Counted from the first letter of the stretch, positions 42,423 through 55,025 are shown. The stretch is DNA of 64,000 bases from Clarkia xantiana subsp. parviflora (GCA_036873135.1 JAPTYO010000020.1:2720081-2784080); one strand, 5' to 3'. The notes: generated by a model from the sequence alone, not told the origin. Numbers and translations are program-made.

Positions 42423-45400
42423 GGGAAGACATACATGCAAGACCAACAAGGATATAGGAGTTCCAACATCAACCATGGCAATGTACACATACAGTCCGTA
42501 TCACCACAGACATGCCTAAGGGACATACCAAGGAAACCTCAAAGGGAGGGACATAGTCCCAACAACACAATAAAGCAACCACCTACCCATGACACAGCAC
42601 GACAGGTCCAAACCCCTTGTGCATGACAACCCTTGGCACACGTCCTCCTAGGACAGAGGAGGAGTTGAAAAGACAAGGATTTGAACAGGGAACTAATAGA
42701 GTACCACACCACGTCAGCACATAGCTACTACAATGGGAAGTCTCATGGAGAGACATAGTTGAGTGAGACCGCACATAGCATACATGAAGGATACACCTCC
42801 ACCTAGTCCGCCTTGCAAGGATGCGACCTCATATTCCTCAAGTGGAAGGAATACACACAGACTAATGGAGGAAGACAGTTACATTACCATGGAAGCAGGG
42901 GATTTCAACACCCCACACCCATATCCTTCCCATATCCTCTTATTTAATTTAACTGCATAACAAGTCAACTCCCTAAAAGGAGTAGATTATGATACTTAAC
43001 ATCAACATGTTTTCCAAGAATGACTATACCGGACGCCTTCGGGCTCCGTGATATATATATACACAGGTGGACCACTAGAAGAATCAGTAAAAGGCCGTCG
43101 ACAATCAAGAGATGCACAAGCAACAGATTCCTCAATCCCAAAGAACACCTATAAGGTCAAGTTTCTGGGAAAGATCACAAGATGGAAAGCTCACTTACAA
43201 AAATAAGTTGAGCACTCCCAACATCCTATAGAGGAACTACCATGAAGGATTACCCCTACTACAACCGTCCACTAAGCATCCTAGGGCCAAGCCCGTCAAA
43301 GGATCCCATCTGGCATTGGTATGCAAGGGGGGCACCAGTCACAACATGCCCTCCCCACAAACGCCCATTAGCACAAGAGGGGGTAGCCGCGAACACATCC
43401 CTCCAAAAATGGAGGAAACCATATCACATGGGTAACACCCACCATCAGAGACAAACACCTCCAGCGGATCTTTATGATTTCACAAAATAGCCAGGAGATA
43501 CAACTACACTTAGAAAGCTCATCCCAGATAATGGAATACACCTCCATCAAAAACCCTCAAGGACACCAAGCCTAGCAAAGGAAGAACGGTGACACCATCA
43601 TCAAGCTTTTAAAAAGGGATATGGAAAACATAGTATTTCCACACAATGATATGTTAGTCATAAGAGAGGGAATCACCAACTTTGACATGAAGAGAACCAT
43701 AGTACATGAAGGGAGTCCGTCAGACATCTCCCATGACCAACCATTGATGATATTAGAGAAGAGTCAGGCATACCTAATACCAAAGGACCCCCTACTAGTA
43801 AAGGTGGTCAGAACATCAACACACCCATTAGGGACACGGCACTGCAAATGAACCAGGAATAAGGATGGAACACATATCCTTAAAAGTATCCTTACAAGTA
43901 TCCTTGCATTTATTCTTGCAAAAATAAACTCCGTAGATAAAGAGGTTATCTAATAGATGACTATGTCTCTGTTCTCAAAAGATGATCCTAACCCGGAGAT
44001 CCTTGGACTCCGTATTATATATGCAATGAATAACATGTTCATCAGAGATAGGTACACGAAGATTCAAGACAGCGCCATAAAGATTAGGCGCATACCTCTA
44101 CCAAGTACGACACATTGGAGTGTTCACAAACACTCCTTCGCCATCTCACAAGAAAGGAAGGCAACCAAGGATACAAGTCCTAATAGAATAAACATCGGTA
44201 GAAAATCCTATCATTGAAGTCATGCACCAAGAGAGAAACTCTAAAGATGCAAGTTTAGCAAAGGAGATAGTGCAAGAAATAGAGTGTGAAAAAGGAGATA
44301 CATCTCCTACCAAGAGCCTTAGGGCAGGATAATAGTTCTACAAGATCAACCAAAGAAGAGCTCTAAAGCTTGGGGAGTAAGGTTTCAAGATCGACCCTCG
44401 CACTAGACGCACTTCCCGATCAACCACCCTGTCTGCAAATGATAAGACATTTGACTCTGGCATCCCATCAAGAGGAGAACCCCGATAAAAGGGGCACTAG
44501 AAAAATATCCCGCCTCTAAGGCCATACGCCGAATACATGATGAATGAAGGTTATGACAAAACAAAAAAGGAGAGACTTGTCAGCTCAACACACCTCAAAC
44601 ACGTATACGTACGCAATACAAATGCAGCCTCTAATGAAGTTATCCAACAAGGAATAGCCAATACGAGGGCAAACCCATGGAAAATCAGGGAACATAACCT
44701 GCAAACCTAGAGGAAGACATCCTTTTTAAGTTCAAGTCCTAATGCAAAGGAAGACTATAATCAACATTCAAGGTGGGAGGAGCATGACCAATGTGACACC
44801 CCTAAAGGCATTGAAGAATACTCCAATGTGAAGGAAAAGGCAAGGCACTCTAAGTGCCACAACACTCCAAGAAGATACAGCCCGGTCAGACCCCCACACC
44901 CCCATGCACGAGCAAAGAGCATGGATCAGATTGAATAGTCTGAAACACGCCTACGAGATTAACAACTCAAGACACCATTCTATGAGAGAGCTGTTCAACC
45001 TACACAAGGAAAGGGGGGAAAATTTCACAAGCACCCCTAGGATACAGACACCGCCACATCCTAGTTATCAAGAGAATGAAATCCACCCCCACCCACCCAA
45101 AGCAAAAGCTCTTCCACCCAACTTCAAAAGACACATCCGACAAAGGCATCATTCAAACCATGCCTATAACTGAAACAAGCAAGCATGAGAAAGAGTAAAT
45201 CCTACAAAGGACACTCATCGCATTCAAAGAAGCAGACAAGGGAGCCCCGAACATAAGAGGTACCCAACCAAGAAAATGAACGAGGGGCCTTCAACGGCCA
45301 AATATGAAAGGCGGTGTGACCACCAAGCAACTTGGGGGGCACCAAACGAATAAGTGCTTGGTAGTCCACCTAAGTATAAAAGAAGAGATTAGAGGCAGAA

Positions 45401-45674
45401 GATCACAATAACATGCGATACCACTTCTCCTAGAAGAGGTCACATAGAGGAAAGCATCCTCAACTCCCTATATGAACTCGTCCTAAGTTGGCAACACACA
45501 AACATCGCCCTCGAAAGATGATCTCCCACATTGAAGAAAAAGCGTGGTAACAGGCAATATCGTAGAAGGAGAAGTCAAGTAAAGACTCGAAAAGCATACC
45601 AAAAATGCACCATACATGAGAAGGGACACAAGATAAGGTAATATTATGAGCCCTCCGGGAGCCGATCCCGCGAA
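42423..45674. other. Interior of element 2 without recognisable coding
   Basis: A-rich, purine-biased plus strand resembling the base use of the pol region in element 1, but all frames are closed within about 90 codons and I see no RT, RNase H or integrase motif. It may be a decayed or replaced pol region. Confidence 0.45.
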
Positions 45675-46270
45675 CACATTCGACGCCCCCAAGAGCGTAT
45701 CTTGAGAGTAGTTCTAAAACTACGAACCCTGTGCCCTCCGGGAGCCTATCCCGCGAACAGATTCGACGCCCCCAAGAGCGTATCTTGAGAGTAGTTTTTA
45801 TACTACGATCTTCGACGCCCCCAAGAGCGTATCTTGAGAGTAGTGTTCATACTACGACCTTCGACGCCCCCAAGAGCGTATCTTGAGAGTAGTTTATACA
45901 CTACGACCTTCGACGCACCAAGAGCGTATCTTGAGAGTGGTTTCCAAAAACTACGAACTTCGACGCCCCCAGGAGCGTATCTTGAGAGTAGTGTTCATAC
46001 TACAACCTTCGACGCCCCCAAGAGCGTATCTTGAGAGTAGTTATTACACTACGAACTTCGACGCACCAAGAGCGTATCTTGAGAGTGGTTTCCAAAAACT
46101 ACGAATTCGACGCCCCCAGGAGCGTATCTTGAGGTAGATTTGCAACCTACCAGATTCGACGCCCCCAAGAGCGTATCTTGAGGTAGAAAAAACACTACCA
46201 GTTCGACGCCCCCAAGAGCGTATCTTGAGGTAGATTTCAAACTACCAGTTCGACGCCCACCAGGAGCGTA
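45675..46270. repeat. About 49-bp tandem array (element 2)
   Basis: Same TTCGACGCCCCCAAGAGCG units as in element 1, about twelve copies, with the short GAGGTAG form at the right end in the same order as in element 1. Confidence 0.85.
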
Positions 46271-46690
46271 TCTTTGGTCTAACCTGAGCCCTCCGGGAGC
46301 CTATCCTGTGAAACGTTAAGTGCCGTCCGAGAGCCTGTCTCGTGAACAGTTTGACACCCGTCAAGAAGGTATCGGTGGACTAACCTGCGCCCTCCGGGAG
46401 CCTATCCTGTGAAACGTTAAGTGCCGTCCGAGAGCCTGTCTCGTGAACAGTTTGACACCCGTCAAGAAGGTATCGGTGGACTAACCTGCGCCCTCCGGGA
46501 GCCTATCCTGTGAAACGTTAAGTGCCGTCCGAGAGCCTGTCTCGTGAACAGTTTGACACCCGTCAAGAAGGTATCGGTGGACTAACCTGTGCCCTCCGGG
46601 AGCCTATCCTGTGAAACGTTAAGTGCCGTCCGAGAGCCTGTCTCGTGAAAAGATTTCGACGCCCACCAAGAGCGTATCTTTGGTCTAACA
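46271..46690. repeat. About 101-bp tandem array (element 2)
   Basis: Four units with CCTCCGGGAGCCTATCCTG and GACACCCGTCAAGAAGG, compared with about two and a half in element 1. Confidence 0.85.
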
Positions 46691-47371
46691 GTACAACGTA
46701 TACCGTGTAAGGGGTATCAGAAGAGATCATCATACCATGTTTAAGAGGGTACCATGCTTAGAAGGATACCATGCTCAGAAGGATACCATAAGAAAGAAAT
46801 TTCTAAGTAAAGTAATGTGAAGAACAAGTAATGTTTTTTCTTGATGAGATAGCAGGTATGATGTGAAGGAAAGCACAAAAGAAAGAAAAAGAAAGGAAAG
46901 CATATTCAAAGGAGAAGTCCATGACCAAAGGATCATATACAGAAGCACAAGAGGTTATCATGAAAAGTAACGAGTTATACTACCACCCATATCACAAGTC
47001 AAGAGAAGTATCTCAAAGGAACCCAACACCACCAAGAAGGATAGCAAAGACATGAAATCCGAAGGTCAAAGCTCTCAAAATAAGCTCGACCCATCAAGAA
47101 GAGAATTGCCTTACAAGTCACACAAATCAACCTCCGACAAATATTATTGTCATACATGTCGCCCTCGCGTGACCTATGCTCGTATCAGACTTGAACATCG
47201 TCAAGCACAACTCATGAAGGAGGCATTTAAAGAGCGTAAAAGATACAACATCCGACAAGACGAGACATCGGGACCTAACCCAACAAACATAGCCTACACA
47301 AAAGGCAACTATAGCAATGAAGGCTCTCCAATGAGAAAGGAATACTAAAGCACAACTCCATACATCGTGAT

Positions 47372-47635
47372 GTGGCTATCATGTCCACATACACTGAAGT
47401 GGCTATCATGTCCACATACCTTGAGGTGGCTATCATGTCCACATACACTGAAGTGGCTATCATGTCCACATACCTTGAAGTGGCTATCATGTCCACATAC
47501 CTTAAAGTGGCTATCACGTCCACATACCCTGAAGTGGCTATCATGTCCGCACACTACAAAAGGGCTATCACTCCCACACATCAGGAAGTGGCTATCATGT
47601 CCACATACCTTGAAGTGACTATCATGGCAGCACAT
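47372..47635. repeat. 27-bp tandem array (element 2 only)
   Basis: About ten units of GTGGCTATCATGTCCACATA plus CCTTGAA or CACTGAA. As 27 is a multiple of three, frames on both strands stay open; I do not call them genes. Not present in element 1. Confidence 0.85.
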
Positions 47636-47898
47636 CATAAAACATCTGTCAAAGACATGCATTGTAAAGACACCATCCCGACAACGAACATCAAAAGGCT
47701 ACGCCTAGCCTTAGGAGGAGGTTCAAGAAAAAGGGAAAAACAACACCATTCATACGCTCATCAAAGGTATGGACTTATATGAAGACAACCTCCATATCTC
47801 ACGAAATCAACCATGAAGCAAAGAATCACGACAAGCACTATTGAGGGCATATAACAAAACGATCCCCACAACGATCACAACTACAATACTAGTAGAGG

Positions 47899-48612
47899 CT
47901 AACTCAGGAGCAGTCTCCACCAAACTCCAAAGCAAGAATTTGCTATCTTAATCAGAGCCAGGGCAAGAGAGGGGAACCTCAATGTAAGATGATGATCACA
48001 CCCGTCACCAAAAGAAAAATCTTCAACACATGGGTTAATAACATAACCCATAGGAAAGACAAAGACACCTTCAAAAGTCGTCAAATCCATATGAAGATGA
48101 AATAAACTTGAGACTCGGCCCCTCGGCTGGGGGGCAGGGGATAGAGAAGAGACATCAAGACCTATGATCACCCCATCGCCAGCCACAGGTCGTTCCCTTT
48201 TGTCAAGCAAAGAGGGCGCATCTTCAACCACTACCTCCTTATCATGGGAGGGAGTCAGCAAGGGGGCACTTGAAGGAGAGCCTCTCGCGGTTTCCTTCTC
48301 CTTGGCAGCCGAGGGCCCGACCTCAGAGTCAGGTTTCTGTGCCTTGGATTTAGATTGACTTGAACTCTCACCCACCACAAGAACCATTCGGTAACCAGGG
48401 AAGAACGCTCTAACAACAAGAAGGAAGCAGCATGAGAACAATCATAAATATGTCACAAAGAAAAAAGAAGGGAAAAAGAACGTACTGGAAGCATTAGCAG
48501 TCACCCCTGACTTAGAAAATTTCTTGGTCTGATAAGCAGAACTAGAGGGTCCTTCCCTCTCATCCAATTCAACGGTCTCCTTGTCTGAAGAAGAAAGCTC
48601 CCCAAAAATGAG
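47899..48612 (-). CDS. Partial spliced antisense gene inside element 2
   Basis: Minus strand. Exon 48407-47899 (stop at 47899) joins in frame to an upstream exon 48612-48486 through a 78-bp GT-AG intron (donor GTACGT). Together they are open for about 210 codons and contain GPSSSAYQTKKFSKSG, MVLVVGESSSQSKSKAQ, VVVEDAPSLLDKRERPVAGD and VFVFPMGYVINPCVEDFSFG. The true 5' end is not found: a stop lies just upstream at 48615. It does not resemble the antisense protein of element 1 by eye, although it occupies the same place. Function unknown. Confidence 0.4.
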
Positions 48613-49751
48613 TCATCTATATGAGCAACCAACGCAAAGATCGACCCTTACTCATGGAGGGGCGAGATACGCCTACTACGGGGGCAACCTTAACACCAAG
48701 GGAAGAGGGCGAACTTTTAGTTTCCCCAAATGGAGGAACGCTCCAGCACATCCGAAGGAAGGGTCAACCCTTAACACATGTCAATAGACCCTTTCGCTCG
48801 CGGCGGTAAGAAGAAAGCTTGTAAGATTTTTCACCCTTACTTTTATGGGGAACAAGTTGCAGGGTAAAGGTTAAGAGCTATACACACGCTCCAACGAATG
48901 AAGGAAAAATGTTACACATGCCGAAGGTCGAGAATAATGGACAATGCTCACGCTAGTACGAGGGAGGCGGAACGTTGTGTCCCATGGAGTGGCAGAGTTT
49001 CCACCCTCAAGTAAAGGAGAGGTCTATGCTCTCACCTTTGCACTTATGCTCATATTCATAATTAACATCTGCAGGTACATCAATGTCATCACTCATGCTT
49101 ATACTCACAACCCATCCATACATACATACATGTTCATGCTTGCACTCATATGCATGCCCACATACACACTCCCGCGTGTTCAAACATTTAGACGTCCATG
49201 CACGTGGCCGCCATGTATTCATGCATACATTCATGACTACAATCGCATCATGTCTCTACTCACTCCCATCCTTATGTTCCTACTTGCATGTATGCTAGTA
49301 CACATCCTCATGTTCATGATATGTCCATGTTCACTCCTAGTTAACATCCTAGGTGTATTTTCCAGTATCCCATACTTAGAAAAATTTCGGACCAAAATTG
49401 AAATTTTTCTTCACTTAGACTTATCCCGGCATGAAATTGAAGCATAAGTCACTTAGTTGCATTCATATTGCATTCCTATGTGAACATGTATTCTTTGAGT
49501 ATACGCCTGCGGCAAAGATAGGTTTATTATTCCCACCTCAGACGGACACGTGCCTAGGCACACGTCCGTACTACTCTGACGTTTACAATTCCTCTATCTC
49601 ATAAGACAGGGGGCAGAGTCAGAGGCACGCATCCATGGGTAAGCAAGCATTCAGACAAAGAAGGTAAAACCCCGGTTTCAAATTGCGCGTGTCATACCAT
49701 CCTAAAATAGAGTCAATCAAGGGTTAGGCCATTGGTTGACTCGGGGGCATG
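48613..49751. other. 3' non-coding part of element 2
   Basis: Includes a CAT-rich low-complexity stretch (49080-49330), which explains a long open frame on the plus strand, and a final 370 bp (from about 49385) that matches the end of element 1 before its 3' LTR, with ACGGACACGTGCCTAGGCAC and a GACTCGGGGGCATG purine tract. Confidence 0.5.
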
Positions 49752-50919
49752 TGATGGATATACGCCCAATTTGAACCCGTTGACTTCCGAACCGTTACAT
49801 TTTTATCGTCCCATTTATGATTGCAAATCGAAACTTCAACCCGGACACTTCGCGAGAACATCAACGGCTCGGACGGGGCCGAAGCGCCCGTCCGACGGAG
49901 GCGAACTCACCTAGGTGAGGTTGGGTGGCCACACCCGACCTCCCCTAGGGGAGATCGGGTCAGCCGACCCGATCTCCCCTAGGGGAGATCGGGTTGGCCA
50001 ACCCGATCTCTCCTAGGAGAGATCGGGTTGGCCAACCCGATCTCTCCTAGGAGAGATCGGGTCAGCCAACCCGATCTCTCCTAGGAGAGATCGGGTTGGC
50101 CAACCCGATCTCTCCTAGGAGGGATCGGGTCGGCCAACCCGATCCCTCCTAGGAGGGATGGGGTTGGCCAACCCCACCCTCCCTAGGAGGGGTTGGGTGC
50201 CCTCACCCAACCCCTACCCTCGGGGGTCGGATTCCTCCCCCCCAAGGGTCCCGACACCACTCTCAGACGCCCATGCTCGGTCCACTCCGCCTACCTCCTC
50301 CGAATCCTAAGGTCTTAATTATATACTTAAAGGTTAATTAATTGTGTTTAGAGGTTAACGATGTCATTAAGCCACCTTAATGACATCGTTGCCTATAAAT
50401 ACCCCACATTCACAACTCATTTGAACATCTTGGCAAGTTGCACAATTTTGCTCTGACATCTCTCTAGCTTTATCTCTCTAAAACCGTACTGACTTAGGCA
50501 TCGGAGAGGGTTCATCAGGCACCACCCCCCCTCTGTGCCTGATATTGCCCCTCTTGCAGGGTGGCAAGGAGAAGAGGACCAAGGAAGCAGAAGAGCATAG
50601 AGCAGTAGGACAAGCCCCAGGGGTAAGAAGTACAAGCCTCAGGAGGTCAGAAGGAGAGAAGGAAAGGAGGTCAGAAGGAGAGAAGGAAAGGAGGTCAGAA
50701 GGAGAGAAGGAAAGGAGGTCAGGAGGAGAGAAGAGAAGGACACATATCAGAACGACTACCCCAGGAGAGTATAAGGGCAGGGATCAGAACGACTACTCCA
50801 AGGGAGTATAAGGGCACGGATCAGAACGACTAGTCCTAGGAGCATCGAACCCGACATTTCATTAGTGGGAGATAAATTCTAGATTGACGACCCGTTGACC
50901 TAGACTTTATAACCTAACA
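49752..50919 (+). repeat. 3' LTR of element 2
   Basis: 1,168 bp, identical by eye to the 5' LTR apart from one C in a C-run. TATAAAT near 50394. Confidence 0.93.
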
Positions 50920-50924
50920 GGTCA

Positions 50925-51863
50925 GGTCTCGCGGGGCCCGTAGACCCGCCCCGTAGCATATATATATATATTATGTTATATTTTAAAATATATAATGGTT
51001 AAGATAACATATATAAAACAACAAGGACTGAAATATATATATATATATAGTAATTTAAACTTACCTCTTCTCCTGAGCCATTAGTGTCCCTCACGCTTAG
51101 GTTGGTGGTTACAGGGTTAACAAAATAGAAATCACGCCGCAAGAAGACAGTCTTGACTCACCCAACGCTTCCATCACCAACCGCCGTCCACCGCTTCCAT
51201 AGCCAGCCGCCGCTCTAGCCGCCGCCCACCGCTTCCATAACTAGCCGCCGCCCACCGCGTCCGTCGCCCACCGCGTCCGTCGCCCAGTTCAGATTCAACG
51301 GAAGAATCCACAGACAGCATTAATCAAGGTAATTTACATGTTCGATTTCTGTTCTAGTGATCTGTCTTCTCTACAGACAGAATGATTTCTAGGCTGTTAT
51401 CTAGAATATGTCGATAAATTAGCAGTTATCTTGGATGATGAACACCAAAAACAGGAACCAATAGATGTGGTAGAACTGGTTAACCATATCGACGTCAAAG
51501 ATGAAGAAGAGCTCAATGAACACTGCTCGAAGATGAAGAAGATCTCAATTCTCAAATCAGTGTAATAATTATCATAGTTGTGCATCACCGAATCCGACAT
51601 TCATGATTATTAAGTTTATGGGATAAATCAGCGTATAAATTAACTATGCTTGCGTAGAAACACATGTTCATATCATTTTCTTTCTGGCTACCTTTGATTA
51701 TTGATCTCCAGTCTTAGACTCTTATAGCTACAGTAAACCAATTAATTAATTTACTTTTAACACTTCTCGTTATACTACCTTGTAGGTGGATTGGATCTCT
51801 CAAGCTGGGTTTTGTTCATCAGATTAAAAGCCTCCCAAGATATTTCTCTAGTTATTGAAGAAT
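50925..51863 (+). other. Right half of the GC-rich repeat; promoter and 5' UTR of RPC9
   Basis: GGTCTCGCGGGGCCCG and AGACCCGCCCCG (to about 50960) continue the repeat split by element 2. A CCGCC-rich 5' UTR exon (about 51130-51328) ends at a GTAATT donor; the acceptor TTGTAG at 51780-51785 starts the exon with the ATG (51786-51871). Inside this intron, 51395-51560 is open for about 51 codons (CYLEYVDKLAVILDDEHQKQ ...) and is unexplained. Confidence 0.5.
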
Positions 51864-52640
51864 ATGAAGATGTATATGCTTTAGTTGATGGATCTTAGTT
51901 ATCTATATCACTTTTCTATATTCCCTTTCTTCATTCATATCTTTTGTGCTGACTGGTTTTGACAGAAAGAAAGCCAATGATGGAGCATTGACAAACTTTG
52001 AGGTGCTAAATTTTCTACAATCTAGAGGTGCTTGCAAGGAAGTTGCTGTCACTGTCACCCCATCAGAGTATAAGGTAATTTGCTTTAGAAATTAAACAGA
52101 GGATTAAAACATGCTCGACATATATACATATATATATATAGTTGGGCATCATCTTCTTTGTTTGATGTTTGTAAATAGGTTTTTGAGTATTTGGCTAAGA
52201 CTCCTGCTAGCTGTCAAACAAGAGAGACAATCACAGAATTCGTTGAAAAGACGAAGAAGTATGACTTGGCAAAGGCTGAGATTTTTAACATAATCGATAT
52301 CAGACCGATATTACCAGTACTATTCGCGGTGAGATTTCTGGGATCTTGTTGAACTGCATGGATAATATGAACAATTGATGATAACGTAGCTTGTTTGCTT
52401 CAAAAGATTTCTGACTTGTGCTGTTGATGTTTATGGATGTGTGAATAGATAGTTGAGAATTGTGACGACCGGTTGCAAAGTGGTAGAGCTGAAGAAATGT
52501 TAGAGTTGGTGAAAACCACATTGCCGGCTCCGCCAGAAGAGGCAGAGCAGGCACAGGATGATGAAGATGGTGATGATGATGATGTAACAGCAGCAGCTGA
52601 GACTGCAGATGGAGGAGCTGAAGAGGATAATGATGAATAG
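51864..52640 (+). CDS. RPC9: RNA polymerase III subunit RPC9 (CRCP, Rpb4-like), four coding exons
   Basis: Subunit of nuclear RNA polymerase III stalk, the partner of RPC8 and counterpart of Rpb4. Exons 51864-51871, 51966-52074, 52179-52328 and 52449-52640 join in frame to 152 residues. The first coding exon is only 8 nt (ATG AAG AT), giving the family start MKI and then ANDGALTNFEVLNFLQSRGA. Further motifs: VTPSEYKVFEYLAKTPA, FVEKTKKYDLAKAEIFNIID and EEMLELVKTTLPAPPEE, then an acidic tail (DDEDGDDDDV, GGAEEDNDE). The fold is the HRDC-like Rpb4 domain. All introns are GT-AG. Its upstream side borders Gypsy element 2 by about 200 bp; the coding region is intact. Confidence 0.88.
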
Positions 52641-54490
52641 AGCTTAACTCAGCTAAGTAATATAAGGACCATCTAACTTAAACATTTCAAGTTCTATTGA
52701 TTGCACCGAAGATAATATAGAATCTAAGATGGTTAGCAGTAATTAGAATCAACGACGTGTGTTGGTTATGCAATGTCAACCCGAAGCTAAAAGCAATCTA
52801 GTAGCTATACCATTTTAGTGCCTCAACTATCGGCTGTTAGTATTTCTACTTTTTTTACTATGATGAGTATTTTTAGGTTAATAAAACATTAATGTATACA
52901 ATGTCATCGGAACAGGTTGTTCCTTCCGTCACAAAAACAACTATTTTTCAACCAAAATGATCCGTACTCTTCCACGTCTATGAATTTAAGACAATGAATG
53001 CATCATCTCTGTATGATGCAGGAAAAATTGAAATTATAACGGATCAAGGTTAATTTTAATAAGGATTGAGGTTACCTAATTAAGTAACTAGCATAACTTA
53101 TTTGAAAATTGAAAAAAAATTGATGAAAGATTATCTTCAAAGTGGTTCATTGATTCAATGAGAATCTGGTTTAGCATTCAATGCATTATATACATAATTA
53201 TAGATAGTAATAATATCACCAATCTCGCATTTTTCATGATTCTTGAGATTATCTTGAGTTCGATACTCAGCAATAGCGAACTTAAACAGACAAAGACTTG
53301 ATTCTACGTAGGTTGTGTTTCTTTCGAGCCTTAGGTATTCTAAAGTACTTTATTTTTAAATTTTTTTTATAATAATGAAGTTTTTTCCTTTTTCTCTTCA
53401 TTTTAATAGGGATAGTACACTTTTGAAACCATGACCGCCGAATGTTGACTTTTTAGTACTCTACGTTTTCTTAGATGTGTTTTAATTCTTCGAAGTTCGA
53501 CTAATCAATAACTCAAGACTTGATTCACCCCGCTAGCTCGCATATGCCATTAACCATGCTAGACTAATTGATTTTTTTTTTTTTTCAATTTTCGGCAAGA
53601 CTTTTTTTTTTCAAGTTTTTATAATTAACTGCTACATTATCGGTACCATCGGCCATTGCTTTAGTACCTCAACCTTTTTTTTTCTTCTTTTAGGTGTTTT
53701 ACTATTGAAAGTATGATTATTACAAGACACATGGCTCATTACGCCTTAATTAGCTTCTTTTTAAATTTTAATATCGATTTTTTTTTCGTATTTTGCCACA
53801 TTTTTTATTTAATAATAGAAAAATACATTTTTAGAACTCTACCTAATTTTTAGTACTCAATTATTTTTTGTTTGAGATTGACACGAGTTTGATACTCGGT
53901 GGTAGCAAACTTAGACAAAATACCTGACGTATTCTAAAATACCTAATTTAAAAAAATAAATAATTTATATTATTGAATTTTCGTCTTTTTTTTCTTCATT
54001 TTAATGGAAAAAAAACACTTTTAAAAACAAAATTGATGAAAGTTGACTTTTTAGTATTCAACGTTTTTTTTAGGTGTGTCTTAACTCTTTGAAGTGCGAT
54101 TATTCATTGACACATAACAAGATGATTTACTACAGCAATAACCTAAGTACAAAGGAAATCGATCCCACTTAAACAAGATCAACCTAACAAGAATCACTAC
54201 ACTAGATACAGATCTGAATGTAACAGCAGATTTGGAATATGAGAAGCGGACGAACCTCGAGTGGAAAGAACTGGACACCAACGGAGCTTGAAAAAGGTAA
54301 AAACGAACAAATGAAGTCGCAATTTTATGTGAAGGTTTTCAATGTTCGTCCATCTTCTATGTTGTTGGATTACGGTGCATCCAAACAAATTTAACAAGGC
54401 ATTCTAACGCTCTTAAACCAGAATAAATCTAACCAAACCAGGCCGAGATTAAAAAATCAGCATTTAAAGAATAAACTTATATTTAATTAA
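52641..54490. other. Spacer between RPC9 and SGR2
   Basis: RPC9 3' UTR to about 52900, then AT-rich DNA without a gene. Two diverged direct repeats lie at about 53250-53530 and 53880-54110, sharing GATACTC(A/G)G...AGC(G/A)AACTTA(A/G)AC and GTTGACTTTTTAGTA. Confidence 0.5.
53250..54110. repeat. Pair of diverged direct repeats
   Basis: The segment with GTTCGATACTCAGCAATAGC and the following 250 bp recurs about 640 bp downstream in altered form (GTTTGATACTCGGTGGTAGC). Probably an old duplicated non-coding sequence or transposon remnant. Confidence 0.5.
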
Positions 54491-55025
54491 TATAAAAAGG
54501 CGTTTCATACCGTGACAGTTTCATAGAAAGGTCCAAAGACAAGCAACCGCCATCACCGCCTTCCCTCCAATGTTAGTTATTTGCTTCTTCCACCAAACAT
54601 TCAACTCCAATCGGTCATCCACCATTTCAACTTCTATCGATAGACCTCAACTCCGATCCTTTCTTCTCCAGTATTCTACTACTTGAAGACTCTTCCCCCA
54701 TTGGCTGAGCTGCGCATTCTCCTCTCTAACTCTCTCCACAAATTTGGGCCACCGTCACTGCAATGCGGCGCGAAATTCACATGCAGTTTGCTCCGATGCG
54801 TTGAATCGATGTGTACGAGGTAGCTTAGGGCTGGGACGGCCAACATTCCTCGGTTTGATCGAATTCAATCAAGATTTGGCGACGGCGCAGCTGAGGTAAA
54901 ACTTGTTGCTGCTATGTGAATTTTAGCTAGGTCTTGGGTGCATTCACTTTATTTTGATCGATTGCGTATACGATAGAGTGATCGAGGTTGCTTGTTTTTT
55001 ATCCTCCGATTGGAAGGTGGTGAAG
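54491..55025 (+). promoter_or_regulatory. Promoter and 5' UTR of SGR2
   Basis: A CT-rich leader (54540-54720) and a GC-rich stretch lead to a donor CTGAG-GTAAAA at 54895/54896, so there is probably a 5' UTR intron ending shortly before the ATG; the acceptor is uncertain (candidates around 54977-55015). Confidence 0.45.

Larger units (their letters stand above)
40207..50919 (+). mobile_element. Gypsy-related LTR retrotransposon 2, no pol (non-autonomous)
   Basis: 10.7 kb, bounded by TGATGG...TAACA LTRs and the exact duplication GGTCA (40202-40206 and 50920-50924). The LTRs share the 5' half, palindrome array and TATA box with element 1 but have a different U5. After the primer-binding site there is a Pro/Gln-rich gag-like start, then 3.3 kb without recognisable coding, the same 49-bp and 101-bp arrays as element 1, a 27-bp array, an antisense split ORF, and a 3' end like that of element 1. 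No protease, RT, RNase H or integrase motif was found. It probably relied on the enzymes of elements like element 1. Confidence 0.9.

Noticed and set aside
41851..42488. Antisense frames opposite the gag-like region
   Set aside because: Shadow frames of a Pro/Gln-rich sequence, which give Leu/Cys-rich open frames on the other strand.
47345..47662. Frames with repeats MSTY-EVAI or CGHDSHF
   Set aside because: Product of a 27-bp tandem array, open on both strands.
48944..49447. 167-codon plus-strand membrane-like protein
   Set aside because: Low-complexity CAT-rich sequence; hydrophobicity is a by-product and there is no family resemblance.
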